64,000 nt of DNA from Deltaproteobacteria bacterium (GTDB lineage: Bacteria; Myxococcota; UBA727; VGSZ01), in the NCBI GenBank assembly GCA_016177705.1, contig JACOUT010000004.1:496001-560000 (forward strand). The letters run 5' to 3'. The notes beneath the pieces were generated by a model. That model was not told the DNA's origin. It saw only the letters and a list, made by a program, of their open reading frames with translations, and searched no databases. The position numbers were made by a program, and so were the translations under genes. Below, one piece after another: positions 10,021-18,254 of the stretch. Positions within the stretch are counted from its first letter, which is position 1, and each line of letters begins with the position of its first letter.

Positions 10021-11088
10021 ATGAAGATCACCGAAGTCAAGAACGAGCATGCCCGCCGCTACGCCAAGGCCATCGACAAGAACAAGGACGGCGAGCTCTC
10101 CACCGCCGAGCTCGACGCCGCCGTGCGCCGGCCCGACCCGGTGATCCTGCGCCTGATGGCGCGCGCCTATGGCGACGACTGGGCCGAGGTGGCCGCCGGC
10201 ATCGGCAGCGGCGCCGGCCTCGAGCGGGTGCTCGGCGGCGCGCCGGCCGGCGGCGTCACGTTGGCGGGGCCGAGCTTGCCCTACGACAAGCTGTTCGAGG
10301 GGCCACGCTCGGAGTGGATCGTCGCCTTCGGCGGCGACGACCACCGCGCCTCGAGCGAGAAGGCCCCGCCCGACGTCTCGCAGTACCGCGGCTTCAAGAT
10401 CTTCCTCGAGCGGCTCGGCTTCAAGGCGCAGTCCGCCACGGCCGGGATCGACCAGAGCGGGCGCGCCGTCTTCGCCAAGACCGTCACGGCACCTGACGGC
10501 CACGCGCACGAGCTGACGGTGGTCGTGGTCAACTCGACGCACCACGAGACGGCGGCGGACGAATTCATGAAGGTGAGCGCGCAGCGGCGAGGGTACTTTT
10601 CGCTGTCGCACGCTGGCGGCGGCCTCGGCATGCGCATCGGCGGCCAGTTCATCCGTCCCGAGCACCTGCTCGACAGCCCGGCGCCCGCGCTCTTGCTCGC
10701 CCCCATCGCCTGCCGCACCTTCGAGCACTTCGCGGGCAAGGTCGGCAGCTACCTCGAGCAGCACAAGATCCCGAAGGAGAAGGTCGCCTACCTCGGCACC
10801 ACGCAGGAGATCGAGATGACGCAGGCCGACGGCGCCATGGCGATCCTCAAGCAGGCGTTCCTCGGCGCGCTGGCGATGAACAACGTGCCGATGATCCTGC
10901 GCGCCGCCGACCACGCGTACACGCCGATCATGGCGTCGTACGACCCTGCGGTCTACGAGCGCAACCGCGAGGCCATGGTGATGGACGCCGACATAGACGC
11001 GACCCCTGTGCTCAAGGGCTGGCTCGGCGGGCAGACGGTGGAGCTGCCGAAGAAGCGGAGTGTGTTTGCGGCCAGGATCGGAGGCTGA
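10021..11088 (+). CDS. Unrecognised 355-residue protein with N-terminal EF-hand-like loop
   Basis: The ATG at 10021 has gaggag upstream. Residues about 20-31 (DKNKDGELSTAE) fit the EF-hand calcium-binding loop pattern, with acidic or polar side chains at positions 1, 3, 5 and 12. The remaining 310 residues are not familiar. They include a hydrophobic GGGLGMRIGGQFIRPEHLL segment and the helical stretch MAILKQAFLGALAMNN. There is no signal peptide, so calcium binding, if real, would be cytoplasmic or the protein leaves by another route. It ends the accessory patch that began at 7208. Only the EF-hand loop is supported by motif. Confidence 0.68.
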   Translation: MKITEVKNEHARRYAKAIDKNKDGELSTAELDAAVRRPDPVILRLMARAYGDDWAEVAAGIGSGAGLERVLGGAPAGGVTLAGPSLPYDKLFEGPRSEWIVAFGGDDHRASSEKAPPDVSQYRGFKIFLERLGFKAQSATAGIDQSGRAVFAKTVTAPDGHAHELTVVVVNSTHHETAADEFMKVSAQRRGYFSLSHAGGGLGMRIGGQFIRPEHLLDSPAPALLLAPIACRTFEHFAGKVGSYLEQHKIPKEKVAYLGTTQEIEMTQADGAMAILKQAFLGALAMNNVPMILRAADHAYTPIMASYDPAVYERNREAMVMDADIDATPVLKGWLGGQTVELPKKRSVFAARIGG

Positions 11089-11126
11089 GCAGCGCATCGA
11101 TCCCGCCGAGCGCCTACCATGGCGCG

Positions 11127-11906
11127 GTGCCGGCACCAGGTGACCCGCTCACTTCGTCGCTCCGCGACGCGCGTGATCGCCGCGCGCTCGTGCTCTCCGT
11201 CGCCTTCGTCTGGCTGGCCACCGCGGTGCTCGTCGTCCACCCGCACTACCGGGAGGTGGGCGGCGCCTACCTCGACCGGCTCGGGCTGCCGCACTGGCTG
11301 ATGTGGGGGATCTGCGCTGGCGAGCTGGCGCTCGGCGTCGTGGTCGCGCTCGCCCGCCCGACGTGGCTCTTGTTCACGGCACAGGCGGCGCCCATCGCCG
11401 TCTTCACCGTCATCCTCGCGGCGCTCGAGCCGGCGCTGCTCGCGCACCCCTATGGCGTGCTGTCGAAGAACCTGCCGCTCCTCGGCGCGCTCGCCACCGC
11501 CACGCTCGCCGCGCGCGAGGGCTTCTCGTCGCGCGTGCTGTGGCTGTTGCGCGTCTCGATGGCGCTGCCCTGGCTCACCGAGGGCCTGTTCCCCAAGCTC
11601 CTGTTCGTGCAGGAGGCCGAGCTCGAGGTGGTGCGCGCGAGCGGTCTCGTGCCCATGGACCCCACGGCGTTCTTGCACCTGCTCGGCGTCGCCCAGATAG
11701 CGTCGGCCGTGGCGGCGCTCGTGTTGCGCGGCCGGCCGCTAGTGCTCTTGTTGTGCGCGCAGGTGGGGGCGCTGCTCGTGTTGCCCATCCTGGTCGCGCA
11801 GCACGACCCGTTACTCTGGGTGCACCCGTTCCTCCCTCTCCTCAAGAACGTGCCGATGCTGGTCGGCACCGTGGTGGTGGCGCGCCGATGCTCTACCTCG
11901 TCGTGA
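11127..11906 (+). CDS. DoxX-like multi-pass membrane protein
   Basis: This 259-residue protein, probable GTG start at 11127, has about seven hydrophobic segments. They include VLSVAFVWLATAVLVVHPHY near the N-terminus and LVLLLCAQVGALLVLPILVA near the C-terminus. The spacing of helices and the LPWLTEGLFPKLLF segment resemble DoxX/DoxD-like proteins of the inner membrane, whose biochemical role is poorly defined. It overlaps the next membrane-protein gene by 19 bp, so the pair is translationally coupled. The start is uncertain because no clear Shine-Dalgarno is visible. Confidence 0.65.
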   Translation: MPAPGDPLTSSLRDARDRRALVLSVAFVWLATAVLVVHPHYREVGGAYLDRLGLPHWLMWGICAGELALGVVVALARPTWLLFTAQAAPIAVFTVILAALEPALLAHPYGVLSKNLPLLGALATATLAAREGFSSRVLWLLRVSMALPWLTEGLFPKLLFVQEAELEVVRASGLVPMDPTAFLHLLGVAQIASAVAALVLRGRPLVLLLCAQVGALLVLPILVAQHDPLLWVHPFLPLLKNVPMLVGTVVVARRCSTSS

Positions 11907-12358
11907 AGACCGCCCACATCCTGTCGGCGCTGTTGTTCCTCGGCGCCGGGCTGATGACCGCCTGGTACAAGGTGCGCGCCGATCGCGCGCGCGACGCCAA
12001 GGTGATCGCCTGGTACGCGCGCGAGATCGTGCTCGCCGACTGGATCTTCACCTTGCCCTCCGGCGTGACGCTGCCGGCGACCGGGCTATGGCTCGCCTCG
12101 CTGCTCGGGCAACCGTTGACGCACGGCTGGGTGGCGCTCGGCATCGCCTGCTACGCGCTCGCGGGGACCTTGTGGGTGCCGGCGGCGTGGTTGCAGCTGC
12201 GCATGCGCCGCCTGGCCGAAGCCGCGGCGCGCGACGGCACGGCGCTGCCCCCGGCGTTTCACCGCTACAACCGCGTCTGGCTCGCGCTCGGCGTGCCGGC
12301 GTTCGCGGTCTCGATGCTGGCCTTGTGGATCATGGTCGCGAAGCACGCGGCCTTCTGA
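11888..12358 (+). CDS. DUF2269-like four-helix membrane protein
   Basis: This 156-residue protein starts MLYLVVKTAHILSALLFLG, and four hydrophobic segments can be counted. The pattern VKxxHILSALLFLGAG, LADWIFTLPSGVTLPATG and HRYNRVWLALGVPAF matches the DUF2269 group of predicted inner-membrane proteins. The conserved His in the first helix might be a haem or metal ligand in that group (inference). It is coupled by a 19-bp overlap to the DoxX-like gene. It is convergent with the methyltransferase gene, with 13 bp between the stops. Confidence 0.68.
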   Translation: MLYLVVKTAHILSALLFLGAGLMTAWYKVRADRARDAKVIAWYAREIVLADWIFTLPSGVTLPATGLWLASLLGQPLTHGWVALGIACYALAGTLWVPAAWLQLRMRRLAEAAARDGTALPPAFHRYNRVWLALGVPAFAVSMLALWIMVAKHAAF

Positions 12359-12371
12359 GGAGGGTGCGCCG

Positions 12372-13694
12372 TCAACGCTCGAGCAGGAACAGCGTCTCGA
12401 CCTCGATGGTGCCGGCGAACAGGTCGAGCGGCTCGACCGCGGTGAGGAGATAGCCCGCGTCGACGAAGACGCGCGCGTCCTTCGCGCCGGCGTCGGGATC
12501 GCACGCGACCAGCGCCACGCGGGGCGCGCCCAGGGCGGCGAGCGCGGGCGCCACCTCGCCGAGGCCCTTCTTCGGCGGATCCGCGACCATGCCGGCCAGG
12601 CCGCGCTGCGCGAAGCCGACGAGCTGCGGCAGCGCCTGCTCCACCGACATCGGCAAGGGCGCCACGCCCGACCCCGGCACCAACGTGGTCGCGGAGGCGG
12701 CGGCGCGCTCGACCGCGACCACGCGCCCCGCCCCGGCCTCGACCAGGGCGCGCGCGAAGCCGCCGGCGCCGGCGTACAGATCGAAGTAGGTGGCCTCGGC
12801 CAGGCGCGCGCCATCGAGCGCGCCGACCAGGAAGCGCGCGACGCGCCGGTAGAGGTGCGCGGCCAGCTCCGGGTCGGGCTGGCAGAAGGCATCGACCGGC
12901 ACCGGCGCGCCGCCCTCGAGCGGCGTCAGCGCTTGCGGCCCGACGAAGCGCTCGGCCTCGCCGCCGACCAGGCTGTTCCTCGACCCCTCGACCGGTTGCA
13001 CCCGCAGCGCCAGGGAGGCGAGCGGCTTTCCGTCGACGAGCTTGGCGAGCGCGGCCCAGTCGTGGTCGAACAGCGCCTGCTCGCTCACCACCACCGCGCC
13101 CACGCCCTCGACGAAGGCGCGCGCGATCACGGCGCGCACCGGCGTGATGCGCACCAGGGCGGGCGCGAGCTTGGCGAGCGCCGCGGTGATGGCGGGGTGC
13201 TGGTGCGCGCAGCGGGTGGCGTCGGCCGGCAGGTGGGTGTGCGGCACGTAGAGGCCGACCCGGCCGCTGTCGACGACCAGCTTGACCTTCTGGCGCGGCG
13301 ATCGCCCCGGCTCTACCTCGGCAACCTCAACAGCGAGACCGGCGTCTGCGAGCGCGCGCTCGACGCGCGCCCTCTTCCAGTCGAGCGCGAAGGCAGGGTC
13401 GACGCCGTGGGTCGGGCAGCCGGCGCACGGGCGCGCGTGTGGGCAGGCGCGCTCGACGTGCAGCGGCCCCTCGCGCACGAACGACACGGCCCGCGCCTGG
13501 GCGATGCCGTGCGCGCTCCACACCCGCTCCACCTGACAGCGCACCACGTCGCCGGGCAAGGCACCCCGCACGGCGACGTCGAGCTCGCCGCTGTTGCCGG
13601 CGACGCTGCCGCGGCCGCGCCCCTCGTCGTCGACCGCATCGATCGCGAGCTCGAGCACATCGCCGACCGCGCCCTGCGGTTCCGCTCGCGTCAC
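12372..13694 (-). CDS. TrmA/RlmD-family RNA (uracil-5)-methyltransferase with Fe-S motif
   Basis: This 440-residue protein transfers a methyl group from SAM to C5 of a uridine in rRNA or tRNA. An N-terminal TRAM-like domain (LAIDAVDDEGRGRGSVAG) precedes the iron-sulfur signature CPHARPCAGC (C-x5-C-x2-C), with a probable fourth ligand in DATRCAHQHP. The Rossmann part has DLYAGAGGF for SAM, VADPPKKGL, and the likely nucleophile Cys in VALVACDPDAG. Which position it methylates (U747, U1939 or tRNA U54 type) cannot be decided here. The GTG start at 13694 overlaps the moaE stop as GTGA, linking it to moaD-moaE in one operon. Confidence 0.88.
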   Translation of the reverse strand: MTRAEPQGAVGDVLELAIDAVDDEGRGRGSVAGNSGELDVAVRGALPGDVVRCQVERVWSAHGIAQARAVSFVREGPLHVERACPHARPCAGCPTHGVDPAFALDWKRARVERALADAGLAVEVAEVEPGRSPRQKVKLVVDSGRVGLYVPHTHLPADATRCAHQHPAITAALAKLAPALVRITPVRAVIARAFVEGVGAVVVSEQALFDHDWAALAKLVDGKPLASLALRVQPVEGSRNSLVGGEAERFVGPQALTPLEGGAPVPVDAFCQPDPELAAHLYRRVARFLVGALDGARLAEATYFDLYAGAGGFARALVEAGAGRVVAVERAAASATTLVPGSGVAPLPMSVEQALPQLVGFAQRGLAGMVADPPKKGLGEVAPALAALGAPRVALVACDPDAGAKDARVFVDAGYLLTAVEPLDLFAGTIEVETLFLLER

Positions 13695-14143
13695 GGGCCG
13701 AGCCCCACCCAGGTGACGCCGTCTTCACCGTGCTCGCGCTTCCAGATCGGCGCGTCTTCCTTGAGCCGCTCGATGACGTGGCGGCAGGCGGCGAAGGCCT
13801 CGGCGCGGTGCGGCGCGCTGCAGGCGATCACGACGGCGAGGTCGCCGATGGTGAGCGTGCCGCTCCTGTGCTGCACGAAGCCGCGCACGCCCGGCCAGCG
13901 CGCCTCGGCGTCGTGCACGATGCCGTCGATCACCTTCTCCGCCATCTCGGCGTAGGCCTCGTAGTCGAGCTTGACGACGGCGACGGTGCTCTGCGGCCCG
14001 GCGCTCGTGTCTTTCAGCGTGTGGTCACGCACGCAGCCGATGAACACGCAGATGCCGCCTGCGCCCGCGTGCTTGACCGCCTCGACGCAGGCGTCGACGG
14101 AGAGCGGTGCCTCGAGCAGGCGGGCGCGCCGCGTCGTGGTCAC
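13691..14143 (-). CDS. moaE: Molybdopterin synthase catalytic subunit MoaE
   Basis: MoaE, with MoaD, inserts two sulfurs into precursor Z (cPMP) to make molybdopterin in the cytoplasm. The 150-residue protein has GGICVFIGCVRDHT, VKLDYEAYAEMAEKVI, the QHRSGTLTIGD segment, APHRAEAFAACRHVIERLK and the catalytic-lysine motif APIWKREHGEDG near the C-terminus. The GTG start at 14143 is one base after the moaD stop; the frame is open further upstream but that part is a shadow of moaD. The order moaD-moaE-methyltransferase is a tight operon on the minus strand. Confidence 0.93.
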   Translation of the reverse strand: MTTTRRARLLEAPLSVDACVEAVKHAGAGGICVFIGCVRDHTLKDTSAGPQSTVAVVKLDYEAYAEMAEKVIDGIVHDAEARWPGVRGFVQHRSGTLTIGDLAVVIACSAPHRAEAFAACRHVIERLKEDAPIWKREHGEDGVTWVGLGP

Positions 14144-14144
14144 G

Positions 14145-14387
14145 TCAGCCCCCCGCGACCGGAGGGATGAGCGCGACCTCGGCGCCGTCGGGCACAGTCG
14201 CGTCCGCACCGGTGAAGGCTTGATCGACCGCGATGCGGCAGCGCGGCAGCACCTCGGCCAGTGCCGGGTGTCGCGCGCGCACCACCTCGAGCAGCGCGCC
14301 CACGGTGGCACCGGCGGGTAGCTCGAGCCGCTCGGACGAGATGCCAGCCTTCTCGCGCGCGGCGGCGAAGTAGAGCAGCGTGACCAC
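14145..14387 (-). CDS. moaD: Molybdopterin synthase sulfur carrier MoaD
   Basis: This 80-residue ubiquitin-fold protein starts VVTLLYFAAAREKAGI and ends IPPVAGG. The terminal Gly-Gly is the site that becomes a thiocarboxylate after adenylation by MoeB and donates sulfur within the MoaD-MoaE complex. GTG at 14387 is the start, with AGGG just upstream. It is divergent from fabD across 75 bp, so promoters for both operons must lie in that gap. Length and C-terminus are normal for the family. Confidence 0.92.
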   Translation of the reverse strand: MVTLLYFAAAREKAGISSERLELPAGATVGALLEVVRARHPALAEVLPRCRIAVDQAFTGADATVPDGAEVALIPPVAGG

Positions 14388-14462
14388 GTCCCTGGCATAG
14401 CACCGTCGCGGTCGGTTGACCGCCCCCGTCGTCGCGGTTACCCACCGCGGCGGAGGTCGTGG

Positions 14463-15425
14463 ATGGCGCTCGCGCTTCTCTACCCGGGGCAGGGCTCGCA
14501 GGCGGTCGGCATGGGCAAGGCGCTCCTCGAGGTGAGCGCGGCCGCCCGCCAGGTGTTCGCCGAGGCCGACCAGGCGCTCGGCGAGAAGCTCTCGCAGATC
14601 ATCCTCGAAGGCCCCGCCGACGAGCTGAAGCGCACCCGCAACACGCAGCCGGCCATCCTGACCATGTCGGTCGCCTGCCACCGCGCGCTCGAGGAGCGCG
14701 GCGCCTTCGAGAAGCAGCAGCCCGCCTTTGTCGCGGGCCACTCGCTCGGCGAGTACAGCGCTCTCGTGGCCGCCGGCGCCATGGGCTTCGCCGACGCGGT
14801 GCGCGCCGTGCGTGCGCGCGGCGCCTTCATGCAGCAGGCCGTGCCCGAGGGGAAGGGCGCGATGGCCGCGGTGCTCGGCATGGAGGCCGATGCCATCCGC
14901 GCCGTCGTCGAGCAGGCGTGCGCGGCCGAGCCGTACGTGGCCTGCGCCAACTTCAACGGCCCGGAGCAGACCGTGATCGCGGGCAGCGCACGTGGCGTGG
15001 AGCACGCCACCGCGGCGCTCAAGGCCGCGGGCGCCAAGCGGGTGCTGCCGCTGCCCGTGAGCGCGCCCTTCCACTGCGCGCTGATGGAGCCGGTCAAGGC
15101 CCGCCTCGACGAGGTGCTGGCCCAGGTGACGTTCACCGCGCCGCGCGTCCCCGTCGTCACCAACGTCGAGGCCACGCCCAATCAGGACGCCGCGCGCGTG
15201 CGCGAGCTCTTGGTGGCGCAGGTGAGCGCGCCGGTGCGCTTCACCGAGATCGTGCAGAGCATGCTCGGCGCCGGCGTCACCACCTTCGTCGAGGTGGGGC
15301 CGGGCAAGGCCTTGATCGGCATGGTCAAGCGCATGAGCAAGGACGTGAAGCTCTGCAACGTCGAGGATCCGAAGAGCTTGGATGAGACGCTTGCGTTGCT
15401 CGCGGGCCAAGGACATGGGGCTTAG
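14463..15425 (+). CDS. fabD: Malonyl-CoA:ACP transacylase FabD
   Basis: FabD loads malonyl from CoA onto acyl carrier protein for type II fatty-acid synthesis in the cytoplasm. The 320-residue protein shows YPGQGSQAVGMG at the N-terminus, the GHSLGEYSAL nucleophile elbow (Ser near residue 93), the arginine-bearing VRARGAFMQQA segment, and the catalytic His in VSAPFHCALM near 200. It leads the cluster fabD-fabG-acpP-fabF. The 396-bp gap to fabG is unusually long for this cluster and holds a repeat element and a microsatellite, so fabG may have its own promoter. Confidence 0.95.
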   Translation: MALALLYPGQGSQAVGMGKALLEVSAAARQVFAEADQALGEKLSQIILEGPADELKRTRNTQPAILTMSVACHRALEERGAFEKQQPAFVAGHSLGEYSALVAAGAMGFADAVRAVRARGAFMQQAVPEGKGAMAAVLGMEADAIRAVVEQACAAEPYVACANFNGPEQTVIAGSARGVEHATAALKAAGAKRVLPLPVSAPFHCALMEPVKARLDEVLAQVTFTAPRVPVVTNVEATPNQDAARVRELLVAQVSAPVRFTEIVQSMLGAGVTTFVEVGPGKALIGMVKRMSKDVKLCNVEDPKSLDETLALLAGQGHGA

Positions 15426-15447
15426 GCGTCCCGCCGTCGTCGACGAT

Positions 15448-15686
15448 CGCTGCTCTCGCGAGAGCAGGGGGTGGTGCCCTCCCCACCGCCCCCACCCTAG
15501 ATCCCTCCCCTGCGGGGAGGGCCCATCCGGGTTCGGGCAAAGACGCCGTCGCGATCCTTCGATCGCTCCTGCCCAAGCCGCCACCGTCGTCAAGCTCGCC
15601 CAAAGCTGCACGGCCCTCCCCGCAGGGGAGGGGCAGGGGTGGGGGCGGTCTTCAAGGCACGAACCTCTGCTCTCGCGAGAGCAGCG
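15448..15686. repeat. 239-bp intergenic element with 20-bp perfect terminal inverted repeats
   Basis: The ends 15448-15467 and 15667-15686 are perfect inverted copies of cgctgctctcgcgagagcag, itself containing a 16-bp palindrome. Inside, CCGCCCCCACCC plus CCCTCCCCTGCGGGGAGGG near 15487-15521 recurs inverted near 15613-15648. The whole element can fold as one long imperfect cruciform. I see no ORF in it and no clear target duplication. It may be a MITE-like or REP/BIME-type element; no second copy is evident in the window. Confidence 0.65.
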
Positions 15687-15717
15687 AGGCTCGTCGAAGA
15701 AGCGACGACAAGCCCCA

Positions 15718-15788
15718 TCTTCTTCTTCTTCTTCTTCTTCTTCTTCTTCTTCTTCTTCTTCTTCTTCTTCTTCTTCTTCTTCTTCTTC
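15718..15788. repeat. (TTC)23 trinucleotide microsatellite upstream of fabG
   Basis: An uninterrupted tract of 23 TTC units (15720-15788, plus two leading bases) ends 33 bp before the fabG ATG. It is homopurine on the other strand (GAA repeat) and can form triplex DNA. Slippage would alter spacing upstream of fabG in steps of 3 bp. Confidence 0.95.
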
Positions 15789-15821
15789 CTCTTCTCAATC
15801 GCACCCACCCCGGAGAACCCC

Positions 15822-16571
15822 ATGGGACTGCTGAACGACAAGAACGCGCTCGTGACCGGCGCCTCCCGCGGCATCGGCCGCGCCATCGCCGTCGAGCTGG
15901 CGCGCGAGGGCGCCAAGGTCATCATCAACTACGCCGGCAACGAGGCCGCCGCCGCCGAGACCGCGCGCCTGGTCAAGGAGGCCGGCGGGCCGGACCCGAT
16001 CGTGATGAAGTTCGACGTCGCGAGCCAAGAGCAGGTCGACGCCGCCTTCGACGACATCAAGACCAAGCACGGCGGCCTGCACATCCTGGTCAACAACGCC
16101 GGCATCTCCAAAGACGGCCTGCTGCTGCGCTTCAAGCAGGACGACTGGCTGCAGACGCTCGGCACCAACCTGACCGGCTCCTTTCACTGCGCCCGCGCCG
16201 GCGCCAAGCTGATGACCAAGCAGCGCTGGGGCCGCATCATCAACATCTCGTCGGTGGTGGGCGAGAGCGGCAACGCCGGGCAAGTGGCGTACGCCGCCGC
16301 CAAGGCGGGCCTGCTCGGCCTGACCAAGACGCTGGCGCAGGAGCTGGCCTCGAGGTCGATCACGGTCAACGCGGTCACGCCCGGCTTCATCGCCACCGAC
16401 ATGACCAGCGGCCTCACCGACGACCAGAAGGCGAAGATCAAGGAGCAGATCCCGCTCGGCGACGTCGGCACGCCGGAGGACGTCGCGCACGCCGTGGTGT
16501 TCCTGGCGACCGATCGGGCGCGCTACATCACCGGGCACGTGCTGGCGGTGAACGGCGGCATGTACATGTAG
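15822..16571 (+). CDS. fabG: 3-oxoacyl-ACP reductase FabG
   Basis: This 249-residue short-chain dehydrogenase reduces 3-oxoacyl-ACP with NADPH. The Rossmann glycine motif TGASRGIGRAIA, NNAGISKDGLLLR, the catalytic Ser in IINISSVVGESG, Tyr/Lys in YAAAKAGLLG and the C-terminal AVNGGMYM are all typical. The ATG at 15822 is chosen for its family-standard N-terminus (MGLLNDKNALVTGAS) and the cggag upstream. The reading frame is open further upstream only because the TTC repeat encodes poly-Phe. The gene sits between fabD and acpP. Confidence 0.95.
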   Translation: MGLLNDKNALVTGASRGIGRAIAVELAREGAKVIINYAGNEAAAAETARLVKEAGGPDPIVMKFDVASQEQVDAAFDDIKTKHGGLHILVNNAGISKDGLLLRFKQDDWLQTLGTNLTGSFHCARAGAKLMTKQRWGRIINISSVVGESGNAGQVAYAAAKAGLLGLTKTLAQELASRSITVNAVTPGFIATDMTSGLTDDQKAKIKEQIPLGDVGTPEDVAHAVVFLATDRARYITGHVLAVNGGMYM

Positions 16572-16664
16572 GCGCGCGCCGGGGTTGCGGCCGCATTTCA
16601 CCCGTTGATGCGCCGCCGAAACCCGGCTAGCCACCTCGTACCGAACCCTGCGGAGACCCCACCC

Positions 16665-16895
16665 ATGTCCATCGAAGCGCGCGTCAAGTCGATCATCGCC
16701 GACCAGCTCGGGATCACCGAAGAGGAGATCAAGCCCGAGAGCAAGTTCATCGAGGACCTCGGCGCCGACTCGCTCGATATCGTCGAGCTGATCATGGCCA
16801 TGGAAGAGGAGTTCCAGACCGAGATCCCGGACGAGGAGGCGGAGAAGATCCGCACCGTCGGCGACGCGACCGAGTACGTGAAGGCTCACTCGTAA
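16665..16895 (+). CDS. acpP: Acyl carrier protein AcpP
   Basis: This 76-residue acidic four-helix protein carries growing acyl chains on a 4'-phosphopantetheine arm. The arm attaches to Ser in the motif [18 protein letters not shown] near residue 37. It starts [16 protein letters not shown] and ends YVKAHS, standard length. cggag precedes the ATG at 16665. It lies 93 bp after fabG and 30 bp before fabF, the usual order. Confidence 0.96.
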   Translation: MSIEARVKSIIADQLGITEEEIKPESKFIEDLGADSLDIVELIMAMEEEFQTEIPDEEAEKIRTVGDATEYVKAHS

Positions 16896-16925
16896 CGCAC
16901 GCGAGCGAGCAGTCGAGGTGAAGGC

Positions 16926-18194
16926 ATGACCCGCCGGGTGGTGGTGACTGGCGTCGGCATGACGACGCCTCTCGGGGTGACGACGGAAGAGTCCTGGCAG
17001 GGCTTGATCGCCGGCAAGAGCGGCATCGTCACCATCGAGGAGTGGACGACCCTCGAGTTCGCGGGTCACAAGCTGCCGGTCACCATCGGCGGGCGCGTGC
17101 CGGGCTTCGATCCCGAGGCCTGGGTCGAGCAGAAGAAAGACGTGAGGCGCATGGAGCGCTTCATCCAGCTCGCCTTCGCCGCCTCGCACCAAGCGTGGCA
17201 GTCGGCGGGCCTGCCGGCCGCGCTCGACGACGCGGAGGGCAACCGCGCGGGCTGCATCGTCGGCGTAGGCCTCGGCGGCCTCGGCGGCATCCTGTCGGCC
17301 TACGACAACTTGCGTGAGAAGGGGCCACGTCGGGTCAGCGCCTTCTTCATCCCCATGATCGTGGCCAACCTGGCACCGGGGAACCTGTCGATCCGCTACA
17401 ACCTGCGCGGCGCCAACTGGGCGCCTGCGTCGGCGTGTGCCTCGGGCTCGCACGGTATCGGCGAGGCCTTCATGCACGTGCGCGAGGGCCGGGCCGACCT
17501 CATGCTGTGTGGCGGCGCCGAGAGCACGCTCGACCCGCTCGCGGTCGCCGGCTTCGCCTCGATGCACGCCCTCTGCACCACCGGCAACGACGACCCGGCG
17601 CGGGCCAGCCGCCCGTTCGAGAAGAAGCGCAACGGCTTCGTCATGGGCGAGGGCGCCGGCATGCTGGTGATCGAGGAGCTCGAGCACGCCAAGAAGCGCG
17701 GCGCCAACATCCTGGCCGAGGTGGTCGGCTACGGCTCGTCGGCGGACGCGAGCCACATCACGGCCCCCGCCGAGCAGGGCGAGGGTGCGCAGCGCGCGTT
17801 CCGTGAGGCGCTGGCGCAGGCCAAGCTCGCCCCCGACGCGGTCGGCTACATCAACGCGCACGGCACCTCGACGCACTTCAACGACAAGTCCGAGACCGAC
17901 GCCATCAAGGCGGTGTTCGGCGCCCACGCCAAGAAGGTGATGGTGTCGTCGACCAAGTCGATGATCGGCCACCTGCTTGGCGGCGCCGGCGGCGTCGAAG
18001 CGGTCATCTCGGTGCTGTCGATGACGCGAGGCGTGCTGCCGCCTACCATCAACTACGACGAGCCCGATCCGGAGTGCGATCTGGACTACGTTCCAAACAC
18101 GGCCCGAGAAGCGCGGGTCGACGTGGTGCAGTCCAATTCCTTCGGCTTCGGCGGCACCAACGGCGTGCTGCTGTTCTCGCGCTTCAAGGGCTGA
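16926..18194 (+). CDS. fabF: 3-oxoacyl-ACP synthase II FabF
   Basis: This 422-residue condensing enzyme extends acyl-ACP with malonyl-ACP. The thiolase-fold Cys-His-His triad is visible: Cys in [11 protein letters not shown] near residue 172, His in [11 protein letters not shown] near 310, and His in [10 protein letters not shown] near 347. The gate-keeping C-terminal FGFGGTNG is also present. gaggtgaaggc precedes the ATG. It is the last gene of the fatty-acid cluster; the next gene, a glycosyltransferase, begins 60 bp later and is functionally unrelated. Confidence 0.95.
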   Translation: MTRRVVVTGVGMTTPLGVTTEESWQGLIAGKSGIVTIEEWTTLEFAGHKLPVTIGGRVPGFDPEAWVEQKKDVRRMERFIQLAFAASHQAWQSAGLPAALDDAEGNRAGCIVGVGLGGLGGILSAYDNLREKGPRRVSAFFIPMIVANLAPGNLSIRYNLRGANWAPASACASGSHGIGEAFMHVREGRADLMLCGGAESTLDPLAVAGFASMHALCTTGNDDPARASRPFEKKRNGFVMGEGAGMLVIEELEHAKKRGANILAEVVGYGSSADASHITAPAEQGEGAQRAFREALAQAKLAPDAVGYINAHGTSTHFNDKSETDAIKAVFGAHAKKVMVSSTKSMIGHLLGGAGGVEAVISVLSMTRGVLPPTINYDEPDPECDLDYVPNTAREARVDVVQSNSFGFGGTNGVLLFSRFKG

Positions 18195-18254
18195 GGCGAA
18201 CGCTCAGAGGAAGGCGGCCGGCCGTCCGGGCAGTCGCGCACCCGGGAACACGCT

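Noticed and set aside
15451..15683. CRISPR repeats or an att site from the two tctcgcgagagca palindromes
   Set aside because: Only two copies in inverted orientation, no regular spacers, no integrase gene; better described as terminal inverted repeats.
15639..15821. Extension of fabG upstream through 23 consecutive Phe codons
   Set aside because: The frame is open only because the TTC repeat has no stop. FabG proteins begin at the ATG at 15822, and the extension is not FabG-like.
15795..17972. 725-residue minus-strand ORF across fabG-acpP-fabF
   Set aside because: It is His/Arg/Ala-rich antisense shadow of three clearly real genes; high GC keeps the antisense frame open.
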